A stretch of 64,000 nt of DNA from Thermasporomyces composti (GTDB lineage Bacteria > Actinomycetota > Actinomycetes > Propionibacteriales > Actinopolymorphaceae). Within the stretch, counting starts at the first letter, position 1. Each line of letters begins with the position of its first letter. Both the position numbers and the translations under genes were made by a program. The DNA lies in NCBI RefSeq assembly GCF_003386795.1, contig NZ_QTUC01000001.1, positions 310,001-374,000 of the forward strand, given 5' to 3'. Below are positions 26,397-34,837 of this stretch, one piece after another. The notes beneath the pieces were generated by a model, which did not search any database, was not told where the DNA came from, and worked only from the letters and a program-made list of their open reading frames with translations.

Positions 26397-26935
26397 ACGA
26401 CCGTGTCGAGCAAGCCATAGCTCAGCGCTTGCTCGGTGGTGAGAAACCGACCCTGTCGCAGGTCCGCGAGAACCGTCTCGACGTGCTGGCCCGTCGCCTC
26501 GGCGAGCAGCTCGGTCAGGGCACGCACCATGCGCGCGTACTCCTCCGCCACCGTCCCGACCTCTGTCGCGCGTCCGCGCACGTGTGTCGCCGGCGGCTCG
26601 ACCAGGCGGAAGCGCGCATGCGGGTAGGCCACGCGTCTCGGCGCGGCAGCCAGGACGCCCAGCGCCGCGCCGCTCACCTCACCGACAGCCACCGCGGTGA
26701 GCTCCACGCTCAGCGCCCGGATCGTGTCAGCGAGGCTCAGCGCGGCGCCCAGCTCCCCTTCGGCACAGGCGAGATGCATCCGGACCGGCTCCGCGGCGCG
26801 AGCCTGGAGCGCGAGGAGCTGAGCGGAGGTCCGGTTGGCCATCGCCGCGTCGAGAACGCCCCGAGCGACCACGACGCGCTGGTCGAAGAGGCGCTCTTGG
26901 AGGAACGAGTCGAATGTCGGCTGCTGGTCGCTCAT
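26375..26935 (-). CDS. ClpP-like protein lacking the catalytic triad
   Basis: A 186-residue protein that aligns along its whole length with ClpP peptidase subunits. The catalytic residues are gone: Ser is replaced by Gly89 (GEVSGAALG against GQAASMG), His by Val112 (PHARFRLVEP against PNSRVMIHQP), and Asp by Gly162 (QGRFL against DRFL). The oxyanion SPGG is CAEG. The helical handle and C-terminal part (TGQHVETVLADLRQGRFLTTEQALSYGLLD) are well kept, so it may still assemble into ClpP rings as an inactive ClpR-like subunit or work alone. GGAGGG lies 6 nt before the ATG. No clpX or active clpP is adjacent. Confidence 0.75.
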   Translation of the reverse strand: MSDQQPTFDSFLQERLFDQRVVVARGVLDAAMANRTSAQLLALQARAAEPVRMHLACAEGELGAALSLADTIRALSVELTAVAVGEVSGAALGVLAAAPRRVAYPHARFRLVEPPATHVRGRATEVGTVAEEYARMVRALTELLAEATGQHVETVLADLRQGRFLTTEQALSYGLLDTVVTPGRPS

Positions 26936-26966
26936 GCACCGCCCTCCACGCGTGGCCCGTCGCCAT

Positions 26967-27000
26967 GACCTCCTGTGGGCGACGACCTCCTGTGGGTGAC
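26967..27000. repeat. Tandem 17-bp duplication in the gcvT / clpP-like gap
   Basis: Copies at 26967-26983 and 26984-27000 differ at one base. The surrounding gap (26936-27064) shows nothing else I can name. Confidence 0.7.
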
Positions 27001-27064
27001 GCTAGCTCGCGGACCGCCAGCACGACGTCTCCGGTCGCCCGACCGTCGCGTGCCGCCAGGGGTG

Positions 27065-28159
27065 TTACCGGGTGGGCGAGCTGGACACGAACGGGGGTTG
27101 GCGAACGACGAAGGCCTCCTGCCGCCCCCGAACGTCCACCGACACCGAGGCTCCCTCACCCACCCCCGCGTCCAGCAACGCGAGCCCGATGCCACACCGC
27201 AGGGTCGGCGAGAAGGTGCCACTGGTCACGGTGCCCAACGGTGCTCCGCCGACATCGCGAACCGTCATGCCGGGGCGAGGAATCGCCCGTCCCTGAGAGA
27301 CGATCCCACGCAGCCGCCGACTCGGTCCGGACTCCCGCTGCGCGACCAGCACGTCTCGGCCCCAGAAGCGCGGCTTGGCCCAGCCGACCGCCCAACCGAG
27401 CCGCGCCTCCACCGGCGTGACCTCGAGGGAGATGTCCTGGCCGTGCAGCGGGTAGCCCATCTCCGTGCGGAGCGTGTCACGCGCGCCGAGGCCGCAGGGC
27501 AGTGCGCCGTACGCGGCGCCGGCCTCCAGGAGGGCGTCCCACACACGTCCAGCGTCCTCGGCCGGCGTCACGATCTCGTAGCCGCGCTCGCCGGTGTAAC
27601 CGGTCCGACAGACGGTGAGCGGGACGCCGTCCCAGTCCACCGTCACGAACGACATGTAGGAGTGGTCTGCCGGCAGGCTGAGGTCGGAGAGGAGCTCGCC
27701 GCTGCGGGGACCTTGGACCGCGATGATCGCGTAGTCCTCGTGCAGGTTCACCACCTCGACACCGGCCGGTGCGGCGACGCTGAGCCGGCGGACCACCTCC
27801 GCGCAGTTGGCGGCGTTCGGCACCAGGAAGACCTCATCGGGCCCGCGCAGGTAGGCGATCAGGTCGTCGACGATCCCGCCGGTCCGATCGTCGCAGCACA
27901 ACGTGTACTGCGCCTGCCCGGGCTCGATCTTGGTGAGCGCGTTCGTGAGGGTGGCGTCGACGTACGCCGCGGCACCGGGCCCACTCACCCGTGCCTTGCC
28001 GAGATGGCTGACGTCGAAGATGCCCACCGCCGATCGCACCGCCGCGTGCTCTTTCAAGACACCGGCGCCGGCGTACTCCAGCGGCATCTCCCATCCGGCG
28101 AACTGCGCGAACTTCGCGCCGCGAGCCACATGTCGATCGTGCAGCGGGGAGCGGGTCAT
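27065..28159 (-). CDS. gcvT: Aminomethyltransferase, glycine cleavage T protein
   Basis: A 364-residue T protein that transfers the aminomethyl carbon from lipoylated H protein to tetrahydrofolate and releases ammonia. Family landmarks are the N-terminal SPLHDRHVARGAKFAQFAGWEMPLEY, GIFDVSHLGKARVSGPGA, the folate-site RTGYTGERGYEI, and the terminal GTVTSGTFSPTL. The start is ATG 28159, with TAGGTT 6 nt upstream, so the transcript is probably leaderless. gcvH, gcvP and other partners are not in this window. It is divergent from pepA, as in mycobacteria. Lpd further on could supply the L protein of the same system. Confidence 0.93.
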   Translation of the reverse strand: MTRSPLHDRHVARGAKFAQFAGWEMPLEYAGAGVLKEHAAVRSAVGIFDVSHLGKARVSGPGAAAYVDATLTNALTKIEPGQAQYTLCCDDRTGGIVDDLIAYLRGPDEVFLVPNAANCAEVVRRLSVAAPAGVEVVNLHEDYAIIAVQGPRSGELLSDLSLPADHSYMSFVTVDWDGVPLTVCRTGYTGERGYEIVTPAEDAGRVWDALLEAGAAYGALPCGLGARDTLRTEMGYPLHGQDISLEVTPVEARLGWAVGWAKPRFWGRDVLVAQRESGPSRRLRGIVSQGRAIPRPGMTVRDVGGAPLGTVTSGTFSPTLRCGIGLALLDAGVGEGASVSVDVRGRQEAFVVRQPPFVSSSPTR

Positions 28160-28165
28160 GCCGGG

Positions 28166-28171
28166 AACCTA
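28166..28171 (-). promoter_or_regulatory. -10 box of a probable leaderless gcvT promoter
   Basis: TAGGTT on the minus strand lies 6 nt before the ATG at 28159. Confidence 0.5.
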
Positions 28172-28244
28172 CCGCTCCTGGCTCGCTCGAGGTTCCTGGC
28201 CCGCCAAGTGGCCGCCCGGATCGCCCCCAGCTGACCGGTACGCG

Positions 28245-28250
28245 TACGAT
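28245..28250 (+). promoter_or_regulatory. Possible -10 box for pepA
   Basis: TACGAT overlaps the 10-bp palindrome GTACGCGTAC. Transcription from here would give a leader of about 78 nt before the GTG at 28335. No clear -35 box is seen. Confidence 0.3.
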
Positions 28251-28334
28251 CCGCCGAAGGTCCATGAGAGCCGTCGACGTCCGCCAGCACCAGGCCGTGG
28301 CTTCGCGGACGTCACCGAGGGGGAGGGAACCGAC

Positions 28335-29852
28335 GTGAGCGTTTCCGGTCCGAACATCAGCGTGGCGACTGTCGCTGCGCGCTCGGCGAAGGTCGATGCC
28401 GTCGTGATCGGTGTGGCCCCCAGCGACGGAGGCCTGGCGCTGGCACCCGGCTCGGACGACGTCGATGCCGCGCTCGGTGGCACCCTCACCCAGACCCTCA
28501 CCAGACTCGGGGCGAAGGGCAAGGCCGACGAGGTGACGGTGCTGCCGTCGGGCGGCGCCCTCGTCGCTCCCCTCGTGGCCGCGGTCGGCCTCGGCTCCGA
28601 GGACCCGAGCCCAGAGGCGTTGCGTCGGGCCGCCGGCGCCGCCGTGCGCGCGTTGGCCGGCCGAGCGGACACGGTAGCGCTCGCCCTCACCGACGCGGAC
28701 CCGACCACTGTTGGCGTCCTGGCCGAAGGGGCTCTGCTGGGCGCCTACTCCTACGACAGGTACCGCTCGGACAACGGCGAGCGTCCCCGCCCGGTCTCGG
28801 CGGTCACGGTGCTCACCTCGCACCGTCGGGACAAGGAGACCAAGGCGGCCCTGGAGCGGGCCCAAACCATCGCCCGCGCGGTCAACCTGGCCCGCGACTG
28901 GGTCAACACCTCGCCATCCGACCTCTACCCCGCCGTGTTCGCCGAGGAGGCCCGGGCCGCTGGGAAGCGCGCCGGGCTCAGCGTGGAGATCCTCGACGAG
29001 AAGGCGTTGGAAGCCGGCGGCTACGGCGGGATCCTCGGGGTGGGCAAGGGGTCGCAGCGCCCACCGCGGCTCGTCCGGTTGAGCTACCGGCCCTCCCGGG
29101 CGACGAAGCACCTGGCGTTCGTCGGCAAGGGGATCACCTTCGACACGGGTGGGATCTCGCTCAAGCCGAGCGACGCCATGATCACGATGAAGAGCGACAT
29201 GAGCGGCGCCGCGGCGGTGATCGCGGCCGCCGCGGCGGTGGCCGACCTCGGACTTCCCGTCGCCGTGACGGCGTGGGCCCCCATGGCGGAGAACATGCCG
29301 TCCGGATCGGCCCAGCGTCCGTCCGACGTCTTGCGCATCTACGGCGGCAAGACGGTGGAGGTGCTGAACACCGACGCCGAGGGCCGGCTCGTGCTGGCCG
29401 ACGCCATCGTCCGGGCCGGTGAGGACAAGCCGAAGCCGGACGTGATCGTCGACGTCGCCACGCTCACCGGAGCGTGCGTGGTGGCCCTCGGGCCGCGCGT
29501 CTTCGGGATCATGGCCAACGACGACGACCTCCGCGCGAAGGTCCACCAGATCGCCGAACGCGTCGGCGAGGACGGCTGGCCGCTCCCGATCCCGGAGGGC
29601 ACCCGGGAGCGCCTCCAGTCCAAGGTGGCCGACCTGGCCAACGTCTCGACGCAGCGACAGGGCGGCGCGCTCGTCGCCGCGAGCTTCCTCGAGGCGTTCG
29701 TGGCCGACGGCATCCGGTGGGCGCACCTGGACATCGCCGGGCCGGCGTTCAACGAGTCCGGACCGTGGGGCTACACCCCGGCTGGCGGCACCGGATGCGG
29801 GGTCCGGACCCTCGTCGGGCTCGCGGAGGCCGCGGCCGCCGGGGAGCTGTGA
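28335..29852 (+). CDS. pepA: Leucyl aminopeptidase (M17 family)
   Basis: A 505-residue cytosolic aminopeptidase that removes N-terminal residues with two metal ions. The N-terminal domain (1-170) is variable. The catalytic domain carries FVGKGITFDTGGISLKP, MKSDMSGAAAV and the hallmark NTDAEGRLVLADA, which supply the metal ligands, the catalytic Lys and the catalytic Arg. GTG 28335 was chosen because GGGAGGG lies 7 nt upstream and the product length matches the family; the open frame upstream has no homology. It corresponds in order to pepB (Rv2213) in M. tuberculosis. Confidence 0.92.
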   Translation: MSVSGPNISVATVAARSAKVDAVVIGVAPSDGGLALAPGSDDVDAALGGTLTQTLTRLGAKGKADEVTVLPSGGALVAPLVAAVGLGSEDPSPEALRRAAGAAVRALAGRADTVALALTDADPTTVGVLAEGALLGAYSYDRYRSDNGERPRPVSAVTVLTSHRRDKETKAALERAQTIARAVNLARDWVNTSPSDLYPAVFAEEARAAGKRAGLSVEILDEKALEAGGYGGILGVGKGSQRPPRLVRLSYRPSRATKHLAFVGKGITFDTGGISLKPSDAMITMKSDMSGAAAVIAAAAAVADLGLPVAVTAWAPMAENMPSGSAQRPSDVLRIYGGKTVEVLNTDAEGRLVLADAIVRAGEDKPKPDVIVDVATLTGACVVALGPRVFGIMANDDDLRAKVHQIAERVGEDGWPLPIPEGTRERLQSKVADLANVSTQRQGGALVAASFLEAFVADGIRWAHLDIAGPAFNESGPWGYTPAGGTGCGVRTLVGLAEAAAAGEL

Positions 29853-29931
29853 CGGGCCGCGCCAGACGAGGCGACGTCGACCTGCTCGAACGGACCCTCC
29901 CGCGGAGCCTGTCCGTCGAGCGTGCCTCGAC

Positions 29932-30288
29932 TCAGGCGCCCACGTCGCCGGCTTTGCCGAGAGCATCCTTCTCAGCCGCCGCCCGCTTGGCGTTCCACTC
30001 GCGCATGCGCTTGGGGTAGCCGACCACCTGCGCGTCGTAGCTCGGGATACCGAGCTTGTTGGCGAACTGGTGGGCCCGCGCGGCGTCGGGAACGCGCCGC
30101 CGGGTCCACTCCCCGTCGCCAGCCACGAGCAGCAGTGTCGTGTCGGTCACAGCGGTCCGTGGCTCGACGAACCCCTCGACGCCTTGCCGGGTGCGCGCGA
30201 AGTTCGCCAGGTGCTCCATGTCCTCCCGGGACCATCCGTCACCGGACGACGCGCCGGCCCGGAGACGGCGCCGGAACCATCGCAGCAT
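29932..30288 (-). CDS. Conserved hypothetical small protein
   Basis: A 118-residue, strongly basic protein. It starts MLRWFRRRLRAG and contains the patterns TTLLLVAGDGEWTRRRVPDA, FANKLGIPSYDAQVVGYPKRMREW. I recall similar actinobacterial proteins of unknown function. There is no membrane segment or catalytic motif. GGAGG lies 9 nt before the ATG at 30288. It is convergent with pepA and divergent from lpd. Confidence 0.7.
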   Translation of the reverse strand: MLRWFRRRLRAGASSGDGWSREDMEHLANFARTRQGVEGFVEPRTAVTDTTLLLVAGDGEWTRRRVPDAARAHQFANKLGIPSYDAQVVGYPKRMREWNAKRAAAEKDALGKAGDVGA

Positions 30289-30565
30289 CGCCAGGAACCT
30301 CCAGCTTCGCGCACACCAACCGGACGGTTGTCGGCGGAACGCCCCAAGGGCGACGTCGGTTCCCGCATCGTCGCACATCAGCTCCAAGGGATCGAGCCCT
30401 TCGCGCGGACCTCGCCCCCACCCGAGGCCGGCACCGCCCCGCGCGCCGAGAGCGGACCGTTTGGCCAGCGATGCGCCGAGGGTGACAAGATGACGGTGGT
30501 ATGACGACCGGACGAACGCACCGGTCGTCGACAGCACACGACTCGACACGGCTACGGAGGACCCC

Positions 30566-31954
30566 GTGGCGGACAACGCCGGCACCTCGTTCGACCTTGT
30601 GATCCTTGGTGGAGGCAGCGGCGGGTACGCGTGCGCCCTGCGCGCGGCTGAACTCGGCCTGAAGGTCGCCCTGATCGAGAAGGACAAGCTTGGCGGCACG
30701 TGCCTGCACCGCGGCTGCATCCCGACCAAGGCGCTGCTCCACGCCGCCGAAGTCGCCGACAACGTCCGTGACAGCGCCGACTTCGGAGTGCTGTCGACGT
30801 TCGAAGGCGTCGACATGGCCGGTGTGCACAAGTTCAAGGACGGTGTGATCAACCGCGCGTTCCGCGGGGTCACCGGACTGATCAAGGGGCGCGGCATCAC
30901 CATCGTCGAGGGCGAGGGACGTCTGGTCTCGCCGAACACCGTGGCCGTCAACGGCACGCACTACACCGCCCCCACCATCGTCCTCGCCACCGGGTCCTAC
31001 CCCCGCACACTGCCTGGTCTGGAGATCGACGGTGAGCGCGTCATCACAAGTGACCACGCTCTGCAGCTCGACCGCGTGCCCAGCTCGGTGATCGTGCTGG
31101 GCGGTGGTGTGATCGGTGTCGAGTTCGCCAGCCTGTGGCGGTCGTTCGGGGCAGAGATCACCATCGTCGAGGCGCTCCCGCGGCTTCTCCCCGCCGAGGA
31201 CGAGGCGTCCTCGAAGATGCTCGAGAGGGCGTTCCGTCGCCGCGGCATCACCGCCAGGACCAACACCACGTTCAAGGCCGTCGAACGCACCGACGACGGC
31301 GTGCGGCTGACCACGGAGTCCGGCGAGACGCTCGAGGCCGAGCTCCTGCTCGTCGCGGTTGGACGCGGCCCGAACACGGCCGGACTCGGTCTCGAGGAGG
31401 TCGGCGTCGCCCTTGAACGCGGGTTCGTCCGGACCGACGAGCGGCTTCGCACCTCCGTGCCGGGAATCCGAGCCGCGGGTGACATCGTGCCCGGCCTCCA
31501 GCTCGCCCACCGTGGCTTCCAGCAGGGCATCTTCATCGCCGAGGACATCGCCGGTCTCAACCCGCCCGTCATCGACGAGACGGGGATTCCTCGCGTGACC
31601 TACTGCGACCCGGAGGTCGCCTCGATGGGACTCACCGAGGCCGCCGCCCGGGACAAGTACGGCGACGATGGGATCGAGACGTTCACCTACGACCTCGCCG
31701 GCAACCCCAAGAGCCAGATCCTTCGCACCCAGGGCTTCTGCAAGGTGATTCGTGCCAAGGACGGCCCAGTCGTCGGCATCCACATGGTGGGCGCGCGGGT
31801 TGGCGAGCTCATCGGCGAGGCCCAGCTGATCTACAACTGGGAGGCCTTCCCCTCCGAGGTCGCGCAGTTGATCCACATGCACCCGACGCAGAGCGAGGCC
31901 ATCGGCGAGGCTCACCTCGCGCTCGCTGGCAAGCCTCTGCACGTGCACGGCTGA
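30566..31954 (+). CDS. lpdA: Dihydrolipoyl dehydrogenase (E3)
   Basis: A 462-residue FAD enzyme that reoxidises dihydrolipoyl groups of 2-oxoacid dehydrogenases and the glycine cleavage system, with NAD+ as acceptor. The FAD-binding GGGSGGYACALRAAELG, the redox-active disulfide in GGTCLHRGCIPTKALLH, the NAD-binding VIVLGGGVIGVEFASLW, the second FAD block GIRAAGDI and the active-site His in HMHPTQSEAIGEAHLAL are all present. The GTG start has ACGGAGGA upstream. It lies 42 nt before the E2 gene, so both are probably cotranscribed. Confidence 0.95.
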   Translation: MADNAGTSFDLVILGGGSGGYACALRAAELGLKVALIEKDKLGGTCLHRGCIPTKALLHAAEVADNVRDSADFGVLSTFEGVDMAGVHKFKDGVINRAFRGVTGLIKGRGITIVEGEGRLVSPNTVAVNGTHYTAPTIVLATGSYPRTLPGLEIDGERVITSDHALQLDRVPSSVIVLGGGVIGVEFASLWRSFGAEITIVEALPRLLPAEDEASSKMLERAFRRRGITARTNTTFKAVERTDDGVRLTTESGETLEAELLLVAVGRGPNTAGLGLEEVGVALERGFVRTDERLRTSVPGIRAAGDIVPGLQLAHRGFQQGIFIAEDIAGLNPPVIDETGIPRVTYCDPEVASMGLTEAAARDKYGDDGIETFTYDLAGNPKSQILRTQGFCKVIRAKDGPVVGIHMVGARVGELIGEAQLIYNWEAFPSEVAQLIHMHPTQSEAIGEAHLALAGKPLHVHG

Positions 31955-31996
31955 GCCCTCCATCACCCACGGTCCGGAAACACGACAAGGAGCAAG

Positions 31997-33796
31997 ATGC
32001 CGGTCTCCGTCACCCTCCCCCCACTCGGCGAAAGCGTCACCGAGGGAACCGTCACCAGGTGGCTGAAGCAGGTCGGCGACACCGTTCAGGCCGACGAGCC
32101 GCTGCTCGAGGTGTCCACGGACAAGGTCGACACCGAGATCCCCGCCCCAGCCTCCGGAACACTGCTGCAGATCCTCGTCCGCGAGGACGAGACCGTTGAG
32201 GTGGGCGCCCAGCTCGCCGTCATCGGGTCGGAGGAGGAGGCTGCCGCGACGCCGCAGGAGCCCACACCAGCGCCCGCCGAGGCGGCCGCCCCTGAGCCCA
32301 CGCCCGCCGCACCCCCGGCGGAGCCAGCGCCAGCGCCAGCGCCGCAACCCACGGCGGGCGCTGACGAGCAGACGGTTCCGGTGACCCTGCCCCCTCTCGG
32401 CGAGAGCGTCACCGAGGGAACCGTCACCAGGTGGCTGAAGCAGGTCGGCGACACCGTTCAGGCCGACGAGCCGCTGCTCGAGGTGTCCACGGACAAGGTC
32501 GACACCGAGATCCCCGCCCCAGCCTCCGGAACACTGCTGCAGATCCTCGTCGGCGAAGACGAGTCGGTCGAGGTCGGCGCCCAGCTGGCTGTCATCGGGA
32601 CCGGCGTGGCCGCCGCACCGACGCCGGCCGCGCCCGCCCCGCAGCCGCCAGCTCCTCAGCCTCCGCCGGCCCCCACCCCGCCGCCGGCGCCTGCGCCTAC
32701 ACCTGCACCCACGCCCGAGCCGCCGACCGCGGCCGCGCCACAGCCAGCGCCGCGACCGACCCCGGCGCCGGAGCCAGCACCCGCGCCGCAGCCACCGGCC
32801 CCGCAGCCGGCGCCCACGCCGCCGCGCCCGGAGCCCGTGGCACCTGCCGCCGAGGTCGCCGGTGGGCGGCAGTACGTCACCCCTCTGGTCCGCAAGCTCG
32901 CCGCCGACCTCGGCGTCGACCTGTCGACCGTGCGCGGCACTGGCGTCGGCGGTCGTATCCGCAAGCAGGACGTGCTCGACGCCGCTCGGGCTCAGGAGGA
33001 GGCGGCTCGCGCCGCGGCACAGGCCACGCCCGCCGCACCCGCGCCGGCTGCCGCGGCACCCGCCCAGCCGAGTCCGCTGCGTGGCACCACGGAGAAGATG
33101 TCCCGTGCCCGCAAGGTGATCGCGCAGCGAGTGCACGAGTCGCTGCTGAACACGGCCCAGCTCACCACGGTGGTCGAGGCCGACGTGACCGCGATCGCCA
33201 AGGTTCGCGACCGGGTCAAGCGCGCGTTCGAGCAGCGGGAGGGCGTCAAGCTGACCTTCCTGCCGTTCTTCGCCAAGGCGGCGCTCGAGGCGCTGAAGGA
33301 GCACCCGAAGATCAACGCCTCGATCGACGTCGAGAAGGGCGAGATCACCTACCACGACACCGAGAACCTGGTGATCGCCGTCGACACCGACCGCGGCCTC
33401 ATGGTTCCGGTGATCCACAACGCCGGCGACCTCAATGTCACCGGATTGGCCAAGCGCATCACCGACCTGGCCGAGCGGACGCGGCTCGGCAAGATCACGC
33501 CGGACGAGATCTCCGGTGGCACGTTCACCATCACCAACACCGGAAGCCGCGGCGCGCTGTTCGACACGCCGATCTTCTTCCAGCCTCAGGTGGCCATCCT
33601 CGGCACCGGTGCCGTGGTGAAGCGTCCGGTCGTGGTGGACACGCCGTTGGGTGAGACGATCGCCGTCCGCCACATGGTCTACCTCGCCCTCAGCTACGAC
33701 CACCGGCTCATCGACGGCGCCGACGCCGCCCGCTTCCTCAACGCGGTCAAGCGTCGGCTGGAGGACGGCAGCGTCGCGGCGGAGTTCACCTCCTGA
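31997..33796 (+). CDS. sucB: 2-oxoacid dehydrogenase E2 with two lipoyl domains (2-oxoglutarate dehydrogenase type)
   Basis: A 599-residue acyltransferase core of a 2-oxoacid dehydrogenase complex. Two N-terminal lipoyl domains (residues about 1-78 and 125-202) each carry the modified Lys in [14 protein letters not shown]. They are separated by Pro/Ala-rich swinging linkers. The E3-binding domain is near residues 293-330 ([20 protein letters not shown]). The catalytic domain ends with [15 protein letters not shown], which holds the active-site His. This is the architecture of mycobacterial DlaT. The two lipoyl coding segments share 147 identical bases. AAGGAGCAAG precedes the ATG. LipB and LipA downstream are the enzymes that lipoylate it. 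Confidence 0.93.
   Translation: MPVSVTLPPLGESVTEGTVTRWLKQVGDTVQADEPLLEVSTDKVDTEIPAPASGTLLQILVREDETVEVGAQLAVIGSEEEAAATPQEPTPAPAEAAAPEPTPAAPPAEPAPAPAPQPTAGADEQTVPVTLPPLGESVTEGTVTRWLKQVGDTVQADEPLLEVSTDKVDTEIPAPASGTLLQILVGEDESVEVGAQLAVIGTGVAAAPTPAAPAPQPPAPQPPPAPTPPPAPAPTPAPTPEPPTAAAPQPAPRPTPAPEPAPAPQPPAPQPAPTPPRPEPVAPAAEVAGGRQYVTPLVRKLAADLGVDLSTVRGTGVGGRIRKQDVLDAARAQEEAARAAAQATPAAPAPAAAAPAQPSPLRGTTEKMSRARKVIAQRVHESLLNTAQLTTVVEADVTAIAKVRDRVKRAFEQREGVKLTFLPFFAKAALEALKEHPKINASIDVEKGEITYHDTENLVIAVDTDRGLMVPVIHNAGDLNVTGLAKRITDLAERTRLGKITPDEISGGTFTITNTGSRGALFDTPIFFQPQVAILGTGAVVKRPVVVDTPLGETIAVRHMVYLALSYDHRLIDGADAARFLNAVKRRLEDGSVAAEFTS
32033..32179. repeat. Lipoyl-domain DNA repeat, copy 1 (147 bp)
   Basis: This segment is identical base for base to 32405-32551, at a distance of 372 bp (124 codons). 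Flanking sequence is less similar. It marks a recent duplication or gene conversion between the two lipoyl domains. Confidence 0.9.
32405..32551. repeat. Lipoyl-domain DNA repeat, copy 2 (147 bp)
   Basis: Identical to 32033-32179, including third codon positions. Confidence 0.9.
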
Positions 33797-33862
33797 CGAG
33801 CTGGAGGGCCACCACCTCCGGCCACCGGGTTCGACTCCGAACGCGTGGGGGACGCTCAGGTC

Positions 33863-34774
33863 ATGCGCTACGTACTGGCCGGGGCCTCGGGGTTCCTGGG
33901 GCGCGCGCTCCGGGCGCGGCTGACCCGCGCCGGCCACGAGGTCACCCGGCTGGTACGTCGCGAGCCCCGCGGGCCGGACGAGGTCCAGTGGGACCCGGCA
34001 CGCGGACGACTCGACGGACGGGTCCTCGAGGGCGCGGACGCCGTGGTCAACCTCGCGGGTGCGAGCATCGGGCGGATCCCCTGGACGAGGTCCTACCGGG
34101 AGACCTTGGTCTCCAGCCGTGTTGACACCACGGGCACCCTCGCCCGAGAGCTAGCCAACCTGAGCGATCCCCCGGTCTTCGTCGTCCAGAGCGCGAGCGG
34201 CTACTACGGCAAGGAGCGGGGCGACGACGAGCTCGACGAGGACTCACCCCCGGGTACCGGCTTCCTCGCCGACCTGGTACACCGCTGGGAGCAGGCCGCC
34301 GAGCCCGCCGAGCGCGCGGGAGTCCGGGTGGTCTGGCTGCGCACCGCGGTCGTCCTCGACCGGTCCGGGGGCATCTTCCCGCTGATGCTGCTGCCGTTCC
34401 GGTTCGGCCTCGGCGGACGCCTGGGATCCGGGCGACAGTTCATGCCGCTGGTGTCCTTGCGCGACTGGGTCGAGGTCGTGCCGTTCGTGGTCGAACGAAC
34501 GGAAAGCCACGGCGCGTACAACGTCACGCTGCCTGAACCAGCCACGAACGCCGACCTGACGGCGGCGATCGGCGCGGCGCTCGGCCGTCCCACTCCCCTC
34601 CGAGTTCCCGCACCCTTGATCCGTCTCGCCCTGGGAGAGCTGTCCGGTGAGCTCGTGGGCAGTGTCCGGTTGCGACCCCGGCGACTCCTCGCCGAGGGCT
34701 TCGCGTTCCGTGACCCGGACGTCCAGTCGCTGGTCCGTGCCGGACTCCACCAGACCGAGCCGGGTCCGGCGTGA
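33863..34774 (+). CDS. TIGR01777-family NAD-dependent epimerase/SDR protein
   Basis: A 303-residue extended SDR-like protein starting MRYVLAGASGFLGRALRARL, which is the Rossmann GxxGxxG motif. NLAGASI, SASGYYG and LRTAVVLDRSGG match the TIGR01777 group (related to E. coli YfcH). A substrate is not known. The protein has no obvious membrane segment. ATG 33863 aligns with the Rossmann start; a weak -10 (GACGCT, 6 nt upstream) may make it leaderless. It corresponds to Rv2216 and sits between E2 and the lip genes as in mycobacteria. Confidence 0.85.
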   Translation: MRYVLAGASGFLGRALRARLTRAGHEVTRLVRREPRGPDEVQWDPARGRLDGRVLEGADAVVNLAGASIGRIPWTRSYRETLVSSRVDTTGTLARELANLSDPPVFVVQSASGYYGKERGDDELDEDSPPGTGFLADLVHRWEQAAEPAERAGVRVVWLRTAVVLDRSGGIFPLMLLPFRFGLGGRLGSGRQFMPLVSLRDWVEVVPFVVERTESHGAYNVTLPEPATNADLTAAIGAALGRPTPLRVPAPLIRLALGELSGELVGSVRLRPRRLLAEGFAFRDPDVQSLVRAGLHQTEPGPA

Positions 34775-34837
34775 GCGGCCGTGGGCCCACCGGTCGGCGG
34801 CCGTGCCTCCCCTACCGCGCGGTGACCGAGCGATGGT

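Noticed and set aside
27834-29966. Minus-strand frame of about 710 codons opposite pepA
   Set aside because: pepA carries all M17 motifs on the plus strand; the antisense product has none. Its end also overlaps gcvT in another frame.
32240-32860. Pro/Ala repeats in sucB considered as a DNA repeat array
   Set aside because: They encode normal swinging linkers of E2 proteins; only the lipoyl segments are true DNA repeats.
30239-33937. Very long open frame on the minus strand (over 1200 codons) opposite lpd and sucB
   Set aside because: It mirrors the codon pattern of two certain genes on the other strand, has no domain signal and arises from high third-position GC.
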